Of a stretch of 10,120 nucleotides of DNA, positions 1 to 6,782 are shown piece after piece (position 1 is the stretch's first letter; every line of letters starts with the position of its first letter). Source of the stretch: CAZUVM01 sp964623885 (GTDB lineage: Bacteria; Verrucomicrobiota; Verrucomicrobiia; Limisphaerales; UBA8199); NCBI GenBank assembly GCA_964623885.1, contig CAZUVM010000060.1, forward strand, positions 1 through 10,120. The letters are read 5' to 3'. The translations under genes were made by a program, and so were the position numbers. The notes under the pieces are model-generated. The model saw only the letters and a program-made list of their open reading frames with translations. It did no database searches and was not told the origin of the DNA.

Positions 1-1122
1 AGACCGGATGATGCAGCCACCGCGCCAGATCCGCGCCACGGCTCCCAGGTCGAGGTGATACTCGTATTTGTCTGAAGCCACTTTCAAGAGTGCCATGCCT
101 TGTGCGTAGATGATAATCATCCCGGCAAAAAGTGCGTGCCCCAGTTGTATGAGGAACCTGTCGTGGTCGCCGTTGAAGCGCCGTTGCGCTCGCTGATACA
201 TCACGCTGGCCTGCTCACGTTCCGTCGCGAATACGGACAGGTCTCGCATCCCAACCGCCAGGTCGATTGTCGGGATCGGCACTTGCAGTTCCATCGCGCT
301 TTGTGAGGTCCACATGCCGGTGCCTTTCTGCTTGGCGACGTCGAGGATTTCGTCAATCAGCCTCTTGCCGGTCTTCCTGTCTTGCTGGGAGAAAATCTGG
401 CTGGTGATCTCCACAAGATATCCGTTGAGTTCGCCCTTACTCCATGCGCCGAACACGTCATGCAGCTCGCTGTCGTTCAAGCTCAGACCACGTTTCATCA
501 GGTCGTAGATCTCGGCGATGAGTTGCATCACGCCGTACTCGATGCCGTTGTGGATCATCTTCACGAAATGCCCGCTCGATCCGGGTCCAAGCCAGGCCAC
601 GCACGCTTCGCCCTTCACCTTGGCGGCAATAGCTTCAAAGATGAGACGAACTCGTTGGTAGGCTTCTTTTTGTCCGCCGGGCATGATGCTCGGTCCGTGA
701 CGCGCACCTTCTTCGCCGCCGGACACACCGACGCCGAGGAAGTGGATGCCTTTCGCCGCCAGGTTGCGGGCGCGAACATTGGTGTCTTTGAAGTAGGAGT
801 TACCAGCATCGATGATGAGGTCGCCCTTGTCCAAGTGCGGCAATAGATCTTTGATGACCGAATCCACAGGAACGCCGGCGGGCACGAGCATCATGACCGC
901 GCGCGGTTGATGTAGCAGCGCAATGAACTCAGGCATGCTCTCCGCACTGCGGATGTTGCGTTGGGCTGATTCCTTTCGCAGCGCCTGGACCTTGGTTGGG
1001 TCCTTATCATAACCCGCCACCGAGAATTCGTGATCGGCAATGTTCAGCACCAGATTGCGCCCCATGACCCCCAAACCCACCATGCCGATGTCGTACCCCT
1101 TTTGCGGTTGCGTATCGCTCAT
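1..1122 (-). CDS. gnd: 6-phosphogluconate dehydrogenase (decarboxylating), C-terminus beyond window
   Basis: This enzyme oxidatively decarboxylates 6-phosphogluconate to ribulose-5-phosphate and CO2 in the cytosolic pentose phosphate pathway. The frame is open from the ATG at 1122 to the window edge, giving 374 residues of a usual 470-490, so the last quarter or so is missing. The Rossmann dinucleotide loop GLGVMG is at residues 16-21. The substrate-binding signature VSGGEEGARHGPSIMPGG is at about 132-150. The catalytic segment HFVKMIHNGIEYG is at 185-197, with Lys188 as the family's base, Asn192, and Glu195 as the acid. The all-helical C-terminal domain begins near 180. The start lies 19 bases after the glgP stop, which suggests co-transcription. 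The ribosome site is weak (TGAG about 12 bases upstream). At the end of beta-2 it reads YDKD where classical NADP enzymes have FNRT, so the cofactor preference is uncertain. Identity is very secure. Confidence 0.96.
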   Translation of the reverse strand, partial: MSDTQPQKGYDIGMVGLGVMGRNLVLNIADHEFSVAGYDKDPTKVQALRKESAQRNIRSAESMPEFIALLHQPRAVMMLVPAGVPVDSVIKDLLPHLDKGDLIIDAGNSYFKDTNVRARNLAAKGIHFLGVGVSGGEEGARHGPSIMPGGQKEAYQRVRLIFEAIAAKVKGEACVAWLGPGSSGHFVKMIHNGIEYGVMQLIAEIYDLMKRGLSLNDSELHDVFGAWSKGELNGYLVEITSQIFSQQDRKTGKRLIDEILDVAKQKGTGMWTSQSAMELQVPIPTIDLAVGMRDLSVFATEREQASVMYQRAQRRFNGDHDRFLIQLGHALFAGMIIIYAQGMALLKVASDKYEYHLDLGAVARIWRGGCIIRS

Positions 1123-1141
1123 ATCATTAGCTCAAATAAAC

Positions 1142-3718
1142 TCATCGCTGCCATCGGATTCGTGGGTCCTCCAGCGGGATCGCAACGCCTTCGCGGTGTG
1201 GGATGATCCGCGCTGTATAGTCCCCCGCTTCGCGGACCGCAGACACGGCCACGCTGTATCCGTAGCCGCCCGGCGCTCCAGGCAATTGGCGGACGCGCTT
1301 CATCTCCTGTCGCACTGGGCTGCCCCCGTTAACTCCGTCGGCATAAAGCTCGACGGTAATAGCGTTCGCGTCTAGTTCGTTGAGATAGACTTGAACGTCA
1401 AAGACATGATGCTCGCCTTTAGTCTCCATCGTCACTTCACCAAAGCGCAGCGCCCCCCATTTCTGTTCCAGGCTATGCCGCCAGTCCAGCATTTGCCTGC
1501 CCATTTCCCCTTTCTTGGTACCGCGCAAATGGTAGGCGGTAGCGGCCGGCAGGTAGTGTTGCTCGGTATATTCGCGTACCGTGCGGTTAGCGGAGAAGCG
1601 CGGAGTCAACCGCGCCATGCTTTCCCGCATTCGAGCAACCCAGGCGGTGGGAATGCCCTGTGCGTCACGCGCATAGAACTCAGGGACCACCTCCCGTTCG
1701 AGCCGCTGGTAAAGCGCCTCCGCTTCGGCGGCGTCCCACCCCGGATCATCGCCACGCTCCTGGCCATCCCCCAGGGCCCAGCCCAGATCCGGGGCATAGG
1801 CCTCGGCCCACCATCCGTCCAATTCCGATAGATTGATCCCGCCATTGACGAGCACCTTCATGCCGCTCGTTCCACATGCCTCCCAGGGCCGACGTGGTGT
1901 GTTTAACCAGACATCTACCCCCTGCACCAGGTGCTCCGTCAGGAGCATATCATAATCACTGAGGAAGATTGCATGAGGACGGACCGCAGGCTGGCGAATG
2001 AATTGTATCCATTGCTGGATCAGGGCCTGCCCCGCCGTGTCCGCAGGATGAGCTTTGCCAGCAAGGATGATCTGCACTGGTCGCTGCGGATTAGTTAACA
2101 AGCGAAGCAGTCGCTCCGGGTCGTGCAGCAGCAGATTCGGTCGTTTGTAGGTGGCGAAGCGGCGCGCAAAACCGAGCGTCAACGCGTTGGGATCGAATAA
2201 ATGCCTCGCTTGCTCAACCGTCTCGGGCGACTCGCCAGTGGCAGCGTAGTGCCGGGCCAAGCGTTCGCGAGCATAGTCGATCAGCGACTTGCTGGCAGCG
2301 GTGCGAAATTGCCAGAGCTTTGCGTCAGAGACTCGGCGAATGTCTTGCTCCAGAGTTTCCGTCGTCCCCAGCCAGCGGTCTTTTCCACAGGCTTCCGTCC
2401 AAAGATCATCGGCGGCCGCCGAGTCCCAGCTCGGCATGTGAACTCCATTGGTTACGTGTCCGACCGGAACCTCGTCTGCTGGCCATTGGGGAAAAAGAGG
2501 CTCAAAGAGATGCCGGCTGATTTTTCCATGCAAGCGGCTCACGCCATTTACCGCCCCGCTCCCCCGGATGGCCAGGTAGGCCATGTTAAAAGGCTCCGCC
2601 GAGTCGTTAGGATTCTGGCGGCCTAAGGCCAGTAAATCGTGAAGTGTCATGCCAAGCTTTTCTTTGGCGTAGCGACCGAGGTATTGTTCGATCAGAGTCG
2701 GAGAGAACCGATCAAAGCCGGCTTCCACTGCCGTGTGGGTGGTGAAAAGATTCCCCGCTCGCGTGACGGCCAGCGCGACCTCGAAAGGCTGTGATGCTTC
2801 TTGCATGAAACAGCGGGCGCGCTCCAACACGGCGAAGGCTGCATGCCCTTCGTTCAGGTGACAGACGTCGGGTTGGATTCCAAGTGCAGCCAGGAGCCGC
2901 CATCCGCCGATCCCGAGCGCTAATTCTTGCTTGAGGCGCAACTCCGGCCCGCCTCCATACAACTCGCTGGTGATCCCTCGATGCGCAGGAAAGTTCGCCG
3001 CGTCATTGCTGTCCAGCAGGTAAAGTCTGACTCGACCAACCTGGACCTGCCAGGCACGCAGCCACACCGAGTAACCGGGTAAAGAGATCTCCATCCGCAA
3101 CCACTCACCGTTCGGATGGCGCACCGGCGTGATCGGCAACTGTCCTGGGTCGTTATACGGGTAAAGTGCTTGTTGCGCTCCATCCTTGTCGATGACCTGG
3201 CGAAAATAGCCTTGTTGATAAAGCAAACCCACTCCGACCACCGGTACGCCCAGGTCGCTGGCGGCCTTGAGTTGATCCCCCGCCACGTTGCCGAGCCCGC
3301 CTGAGTATATGGGCAGCGCTTCGCTTAACATGAATTCCATGCTGAAATACGCGACGCAGTTTAAGGGAGCGTGCGCATGATCTTGCTGAAACCACGCTGG
3401 CGCCTCCTCCGACTGACGCTTGGCTCGCAGCATGTCGTCCACATTCTTACGGTAGGTAGGCTCGGCCAGCACGCGCTCGAGTTGGTCCCTTGAGACCGCC
3501 TGCAAGACCACCCAGGGGTTCTGCGTAAGTTCCCACAGCTTAGGATCAAGCTGCCGCCACACCCCGTCCGTAGCATGATTCCACGACCAGCGCAGGTCCA
3601 GGGCCAGCTCCGCCAGGGAATCGAATCCCTCAACCTCCGTCGGCAGCAGGCTGTAAATCGGGTGGCTCACTCGTGTTTGTTTGCTCACTGGCTTTCCCGC
3701 AAGGGGACTCGTTTTCAT
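1142..3718 (-). CDS. glgP: Alpha-glucan (glycogen) phosphorylase, GT35, with N-terminal DUF3417
   Basis: This 858-residue cytosolic enzyme splits glycogen or maltodextrin with phosphate to release glucose-1-phosphate, using pyridoxal phosphate. Residues about 20-130 match the DUF3417 extension typical of the long bacterial form. The phosphorylase core follows: VAYFSMEF at 122-129, GGLGNVAGDQLKAASDLG at 140-157, HLNEGHAAF at 287-295, and the phosphate-site segment ARRFATYKRPN at 518-528. The PLP-lysine motif EACGTSGMKVLVNGG is at 613-627, so the Schiff-base lysine is Lys621, followed by NLSELDGWW. The last 120 or so residues form a less conserved C-terminal extension. Its length agrees with the roughly 850-residue family. 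The ATG at 3718 is used because it lies just before the conserved N-terminal region and 29 bases after the upstream oxidoreductase stop. It sits between that gene and gnd in a leftward run. I see no truncation or missing catalytic residue. Confidence 0.96.
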   Translation of the reverse strand: MKTSPLAGKPVSKQTRVSHPIYSLLPTEVEGFDSLAELALDLRWSWNHATDGVWRQLDPKLWELTQNPWVVLQAVSRDQLERVLAEPTYRKNVDDMLRAKRQSEEAPAWFQQDHAHAPLNCVAYFSMEFMLSEALPIYSGGLGNVAGDQLKAASDLGVPVVGVGLLYQQGYFRQVIDKDGAQQALYPYNDPGQLPITPVRHPNGEWLRMEISLPGYSVWLRAWQVQVGRVRLYLLDSNDAANFPAHRGITSELYGGGPELRLKQELALGIGGWRLLAALGIQPDVCHLNEGHAAFAVLERARCFMQEASQPFEVALAVTRAGNLFTTHTAVEAGFDRFSPTLIEQYLGRYAKEKLGMTLHDLLALGRQNPNDSAEPFNMAYLAIRGSGAVNGVSRLHGKISRHLFEPLFPQWPADEVPVGHVTNGVHMPSWDSAAADDLWTEACGKDRWLGTTETLEQDIRRVSDAKLWQFRTAASKSLIDYARERLARHYAATGESPETVEQARHLFDPNALTLGFARRFATYKRPNLLLHDPERLLRLLTNPQRPVQIILAGKAHPADTAGQALIQQWIQFIRQPAVRPHAIFLSDYDMLLTEHLVQGVDVWLNTPRRPWEACGTSGMKVLVNGGINLSELDGWWAEAYAPDLGWALGDGQERGDDPGWDAAEAEALYQRLEREVVPEFYARDAQGIPTAWVARMRESMARLTPRFSANRTVREYTEQHYLPAATAYHLRGTKKGEMGRQMLDWRHSLEQKWGALRFGEVTMETKGEHHVFDVQVYLNELDANAITVELYADGVNGGSPVRQEMKRVRQLPGAPGGYGYSVAVSAVREAGDYTARIIPHREGVAIPLEDPRIRWQR

Positions 3719-3747
3719 GGTTGGTCACAAAACTTGCTGGCCCGGCC

Positions 3748-4752
3748 TTAAGGCAACTCCACTACCATCTTACCAATGTTTTGCCCCTGAAAAAGGCCGA
3801 GGAAGGCGCCTACCGCTTTGTCGAGTCCTTTCACGACGGTTTGTTTGTGCTTCACCTTGCCAGTTTTGAAATAGCCCCCGACCTCCTTTTCGAACTCGGC
3901 TTGGCGGTCCAACCAGTCAAAAACCATCAGCCCCTTCACGGTCAGCCGCTTGGTTGTGATGTTGAATAGATTGGAAGGCCCGGGGCGGGGCTTCTCGTCA
4001 TTATATCCGGAGATCGCGCCGCAGGCGATGATCCGGCCATGCACTCGCAAGACCGAGAGCGCGGCTTCGAGTGCCTCCCCTCCAACATTGTCAAAATAGA
4101 CATCGATCCCGTCAGGCGCCTCCAGGTTTAGTTGTTCGCTGACCGGGCCGACCTTGTAATCGAAGGCGACATCAAACCCACATTCTTCCCGCAGAAACCT
4201 GACCTTCTCCATCGAACCGGCTGACCCGATGACGCGGCACCCGCGCAATTTTGCCAACTGCCCGGCCACACTGCCGACGGCGCCGGCGGCACCCGAAATG
4301 AAAATGGTTTCTCCGGGTCTGACTTCCACCAAATGCAGTCCAGCCCAGGCGGTCATGCCCGTCATGCCTAAGGTACCAAGGTAGACTGAGAGCGGCTCGA
4401 TGTCGCGGCTGACCGGATGCAACTCTTTTGGCGAAGCTATGAAATATTCGCGCCAGCCCAAGCTGGAAGTGACGGCGTCCCCGGGCTTGAATCCCTCGGC
4501 GCGCGACTCGATGACCTCACCGACGGCACCACCCTCCAGTGGCTTGCCTATTTCAAAGGGAGGCACATACGATTTGCCGCTGTTCATGCGCCCGCGCATG
4601 TACGGGTCCACCGACATGTAGCGATTGCGGACAAGCACCTGCCCGTCTAAAACCGGTGCCAGTTCAGTCTTCGCGAGAATAAAGTTAGCAGCGGTTGGCA
4701 TCCCGTTTGGGCGAGAGGCCAGCCGCACCTCGCAGCTCACAGTTTTTGACAT
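3748..4752 (-). CDS. NADP-dependent MDR-family oxidoreductase (leukotriene B4 dehydrogenase / CurA-like)
   Basis: This 334-residue protein belongs to the zinc-free medium-chain dehydrogenase/reductase group that includes leukotriene B4 12-hydroxydehydrogenase, YncB/CurA and plant double-bond reductases. Those enzymes reduce alpha,beta-unsaturated carbonyls with NADPH in the cytosol. The N-terminal GroES-like domain shows VRNRYMSVDPYMRGRM at 41-56 and a conserved GEV(I)ES stretch near 78-83. The nucleotide fold has LGMTGMTAWAGL at 128-139, the glycine motif SGAAGAVGSVAGQLAKLRG at 153-171, and FDNVGGEALE at 220-229. ISGYN at 248-252 is typical of the subfamily. No zinc-ligand cysteines of the alcohol dehydrogenase type are seen. 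The physiological substrate cannot be told from sequence. It is first in the run adh-glgP-gnd and is followed by glgP after 29 bases. The ribosome site is poor: the ten bases before the ATG are T-rich. Confidence 0.93.
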   Translation of the reverse strand: MSKTVSCEVRLASRPNGMPTAANFILAKTELAPVLDGQVLVRNRYMSVDPYMRGRMNSGKSYVPPFEIGKPLEGGAVGEVIESRAEGFKPGDAVTSSLGWREYFIASPKELHPVSRDIEPLSVYLGTLGMTGMTAWAGLHLVEVRPGETIFISGAAGAVGSVAGQLAKLRGCRVIGSAGSMEKVRFLREECGFDVAFDYKVGPVSEQLNLEAPDGIDVYFDNVGGEALEAALSVLRVHGRIIACGAISGYNDEKPRPGPSNLFNITTKRLTVKGLMVFDWLDRQAEFEKEVGGYFKTGKVKHKQTVVKGLDKAVGAFLGLFQGQNIGKMVVELP

Positions 4753-5076
4753 AGAAAAAAGTGTTTTCTTATTCGTCGTTTGGGCATGGGCTGCGACGTC
4801 AACCCAGGTTCACTTAAGCGCCCTGATCAACGCCTCTACCTCCACTCCAAGTTCCGCGAGCAGTGCTGCGTCCGATGACGGCGCGAAATCGACTCCGCTC
4901 TAATTTGAGCTTACATCTGCAGCCGGACAGGGACGCGTCCGCGGGCCTTTGTTTCTGGTTCTGACAGAAATGCTTGTCTTTCATTAGAATAGGCTGATCA
5001 ACCGTTTGGATCATCTGGGGGTTCCCCCCGGGGTGTTCCCCCTGTGGTTTTGTCCAGTGCCTCATCGCCGGCCTGT
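4753..5076. other. 324-base non-coding gap with GC-rich mini-hairpins
   Basis: No convincing gene lies between the stress-protein stop and the oxidoreductase start, although the oxidoreductase promoter should be here because it reads leftward. A cluster at 5017-5042 contains GGGGG-TT-CCCCCC followed directly by GGGG-TGTT-CCCCC. These can form two very short G:C-only hairpins, or a single outer pairing. No T-run follows on the minus strand, so this is not a standard intrinsic terminator for the stress gene, though it may pause transcription. A TTGACG resembling a -35 box occurs on the minus strand near 4797-4802, but I see no matching -10 box at the right distance. Confidence 0.5.
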
Positions 5077-5589
5077 TCACTGATGATGCTCCAACGTCTC
5101 CGGCGTGGTGCGGCCGAGGATTTCTTTGGCGCGGGTTGTTTCATCCAGGGACCCGTGCGCAATCAACACAAACTTCCCGGTCTTCAGCGCCGTCTCGTAT
5201 TGAAGTATGCTGTTCTTGGGGATGCCCAGGCTGTACAAGCCGGCCCCAACCGCGCTCAGACCACCAACCAAGACCGCTCCTTCCAATGCCCCAATGATCC
5301 AACTCACCAACGGACCGGCCACCAGCAGCGGCCCCAAACCTGGAACCCAAAAGAACGCGGAGCCGAACAAAAGTCCCCACAGTCCACCCCAGAAGGCGCC
5401 CGTCTTCCCCCACACTTTCATCCGGTCGCCGGCGTTGTAGTAGCCGACCACATGCTCATCGGTGTGATAATCACGTCCAACAATCGACAGTTTCTTCATA
5501 TCGAAACCGGACTGCTGTAGTTCTTTGATAGCCGCCTCGGCAGCCGCGTGTGACGGATAGATCGCCACGATGGAATTATTCTTGTTCAT
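5077..5589 (-). CDS. General stress protein 17M-like protein with glycine-rich membrane segment
   Basis: The protein is 170 residues from the ATG at 5589. A longer reading from 5631 adds 14 arginine- and cysteine-rich residues that do not look like family sequence. The chosen start has GAAAG about 5 bases upstream. Residues 5-38 (NSIVAIYPSHAAAEAAIKEL onward) form the small alpha/beta fold seen at the N-terminus of general stress protein 17M/YflT-like proteins. Residues 61-124 are glycine- and alanine-rich and hydrophobic (FWGGLWGLLFGSAFFWVPGL, then GPLLVAGP and GALEGAVLVGGLSAVGAG), probably a glycine-zipper hairpin in the membrane. GIPKNSILQYETALKTGKFVLIAHG follows at 122-146, repeating the fold as in relatives. 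Biochemical function is unknown for the family; related genes are often stress-induced. It is transcribed leftward, divergent from the small membrane protein at 5716. Confidence 0.85.
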   Translation of the reverse strand: MNKNNSIVAIYPSHAAAEAAIKELQQSGFDMKKLSIVGRDYHTDEHVVGYYNAGDRMKVWGKTGAFWGGLWGLLFGSAFFWVPGLGPLLVAGPLVSWIIGALEGAVLVGGLSAVGAGLYSLGIPKNSILQYETALKTGKFVLIAHGSLDETTRAKEILGRTTPETLEHHQ

Positions 5590-5610
5590 ATTCTTTCGAC
5601 AGGCCGTAAC

Positions 5611-5638
5611 GCGCCTTGCGCGACAGCGCACAAGGTGC
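5611..5638. promoter_or_regulatory. Inverted repeat in the leader of the stress-protein gene
   Basis: GCGCCTTG (5611-5618) pairs with CAAGGTGC (5631-5638) with one G:U, and an inner CGC/GCG stem closes a GACA loop with a two-base bulge. It ends about 22 bases upstream of the start at 5589. It could be a leader hairpin or an operator for a dimeric repressor. There is no T-run, so it is not a normal terminator. This is seen in sequence only; the role is inferred. Confidence 0.3.
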
Positions 5639-5715
5639 TCACGGTGCGGCTGTGCGCGAGGTTAGTTCGCAATCTGAAAAAGTTCGAAACCTGATCGCGG
5701 TTAAAAGCGTCTCAA

Positions 5716-5934
5716 ATGCTTGTGAGATGGGTCGCCAATCTTCTTTTCTGGGTTGCGATTGTAGTGGTTGTGTTCTGGGGTTGCCACACTTTACTCGCCG
5801 AAGCTGCGATGCTGATTTCACGCAATATAGGAGAACCCTATTCGTTAGCAGAGGCGTGTGTGATCGCGACGAGTTTGCTGCTGACGATATTGTTTCTGGG
5901 CGTGGTCATCTTTTTCGTTGGAAGCCGCTCATAG
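5716..5934 (+). CDS. Small hypothetical membrane protein, two predicted transmembrane helices
   Basis: The predicted product has 72 residues and I do not recognise a family. A hydrophobic stretch at about 5-24 (WVANLLFWVAIVVVVFWG region) and another at 47-68 (CVIATSLLLTILFLGVVIFF region) look like two membrane helices. A short polar loop (ISRNIGEPYS, 34-43) joins them, and Arg-Ser closes the C-terminus. The pattern of two clean helices with charged flanks argues for a real product and against a chance frame. The ribosome site is weak: nothing better than AAAAG lies 8-12 bases before the ATG. It diverges from the stress-protein gene, with 126 bases between their starts, and reads toward the anchor/PEGA frames. 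It could act with the PEGA protein in the envelope, but only adjacency suggests this. Confidence 0.5.
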   Translation: MLVRWVANLLFWVAIVVVVFWGCHTLLAEAAMLISRNIGEPYSLAEACVIATSLLLTILFLGVVIFFVGSRS

Positions 5935-6037
5935 AATGCAATCTGCAATTAATCCAATGCGCGGGCTAAGTCGAGTAAGTAAAGTAAATATGCCGGTGCG
6001 TAAATCATCTTAGCTATTTTCAACTGCGATCTAAATC

Positions 6038-6208
6038 ATGACGTCCTCTTTCTTCCTGGCTAACACATACCTAAATTCTGCTTTCAGACTGGTTGTTACG
6101 GATGTCTCACGAGCCAGGTCGGTCGTAGCTGTGGTCGGCGGCATCCTATTGGTTCTGGGGGTGTTTGGTTTCATTTATTGGCGGGAGTGGTATTTGCGGC
6201 GGGGCTAG
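6038..6208 (+). CDS. Short frame with one transmembrane helix; N-terminal part of a TAG-split PEGA protein
   Basis: ATG at 6038 opens a 56-residue frame ending in TAG at 6206-6208. Residues 29-47 (VVAVVGGILLVLGVFGFIYW region) form one strong membrane helix, preceded by arginines (SRAR) and followed by REWYLRRG. This is the inside-positive pattern of a signal anchor. The frame is the same as that of the PEGA-domain frame beginning at 6215; only the TAG and two codons (GAT CGA) separate them. Read together they give a 212-codon region: anchor, low-complexity linker, PEGA domain. An in-frame TAA at 6032-6034 blocks any longer start, and no clear ribosome site precedes the ATG. It may therefore be the 5' end of a broken gene, or a small protein translationally coupled to the next one. 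Confidence 0.45.
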   Translation: MTSSFFLANTYLNSAFRLVVTDVSRARSVVAVVGGILLVLGVFGFIYWREWYLRRG

Positions 6209-6210
6209 GA
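6207..6210 (+). promoter_or_regulatory. Shine-Dalgarno-like AGGA overlapping the TAG stop, before a TTG start
   Basis: AGGA overlaps the last two bases of the TAG stop and lies 4 bases before TTG at 6215. Spacing is slightly short but workable, so ribosomes ending the anchor frame could restart on the PEGA frame. This is the main sequence argument that the split may be functional and not simple decay. Confidence 0.35.
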
Positions 6211-6214
6211 TCGA

Positions 6215-6673
6215 TTGCGGCAGCTCGGACGTGATAATGCTTCTGGTGATTGGGCCGTTCAAGGTAAGCGGCAATCGCTGGTTAAAGCGACGAAGCGGAC
6301 ACCGCAGGCCGTCGTGACGGAAAAACCGATTGTTGCGCAGTCGGCCACCTCCACAGCGCCGCTTTGGGTGACCAACACCCAAACCCATGCCTCAACGGCG
6401 CCGATAGAGCCCAACACGGGCACGATTCACGTTGTGACGGAGGACGAGTACTGCGAGATCTACGTAGACGGCGCCGTCTGTGGCAACTCTCCGGCGACGC
6501 TTCGCCTGCCCCAAGGGGAACATTGGATCCAAGTCAAACGCGACGGCTGGCGTGATTACCATCGGGAGGTCTTCCTCGGTGCCGGCGCGAATCTGAGCCT
6601 GCGGCCTTTGTTGCACAGGCTTGGAGAGAAGGCTGGGATGCGGGATGACTCACAAGGAGTGAAAACCACATGA
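6215..6673 (+). CDS. PEGA-domain protein (C-terminal part after in-frame TAG)
   Basis: From a TTG start the product is 152 residues. Residues 12-67 are a Thr/Ala/Gln/Pro-rich linker. Residues 68-132 match a PEGA domain, a beta-sandwich-like module found mostly in secreted or membrane-anchored surface proteins: GTIHVVTEDEYCEIYVDG, then NSPATLRLPQGEHWIQVKRD and GWRDYHREVFLG. The 'LPQGEHWIQVKRDGWRDY' portion is the PEGA core with Gln-Gly-Glu in place of the name motif. Cys80 and Cys89 could pair if the domain is exported. As read from 6215 it has no signal or membrane helix, but the frame immediately upstream (6038-6208) supplies one in phase. PEGA modules are thought to bind cell wall or proteins; no enzyme activity is expected. 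Frame and domain are fairly secure, but the start is uncertain. Confidence 0.7.
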   Translation: MRQLGRDNASGDWAVQGKRQSLVKATKRTPQAVVTEKPIVAQSATSTAPLWVTNTQTHASTAPIEPNTGTIHVVTEDEYCEIYVDGAVCGNSPATLRLPQGEHWIQVKRDGWRDYHREVFLGAGANLSLRPLLHRLGEKAGMRDDSQGVKTT

Positions 6674-6782
6674 CCTTCGTCGGCCAACGAATTCCGGCAT
6701 CTGCGCTAGGGATGCGATTACGTGCCTGATCCGACGCGCAGGCTGTGGAAGCACGCCTGTGGTTCGGCGCTGAGGAGCGCGA

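Noticed and set aside
382..846. Plus-strand open frame of 154 codons
   Set aside because: It is the opposite strand of gnd; the minus strand gives uninterrupted 6-phosphogluconate dehydrogenase.
2201..2626. Plus-strand open frame of 141 codons
   Set aside because: It is antisense to the glgP core, where motifs such as the residues 390-525 region are conserved on the minus strand.
4814..5080. Minus-strand open frame of 88 codons after the stress gene
   Set aside because: The translation is low in hydrophobic periodicity, rich in Arg/Gly/Gln, and runs through the G/C mini-hairpins. There is no ribosome site and no family match by eye.
5044..5520. Plus-strand open frame of 158 codons
   Set aside because: It is antisense to the stress protein, whose alpha/beta and glycine-rich segments are clear on the minus strand.
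6767..6780. Hairpin GCGCT-GAGG-AGCGC just past the integrase stop
   Set aside because: The stem is only 5 pairs and no T-run follows on either strand, so it does not support a terminator call.
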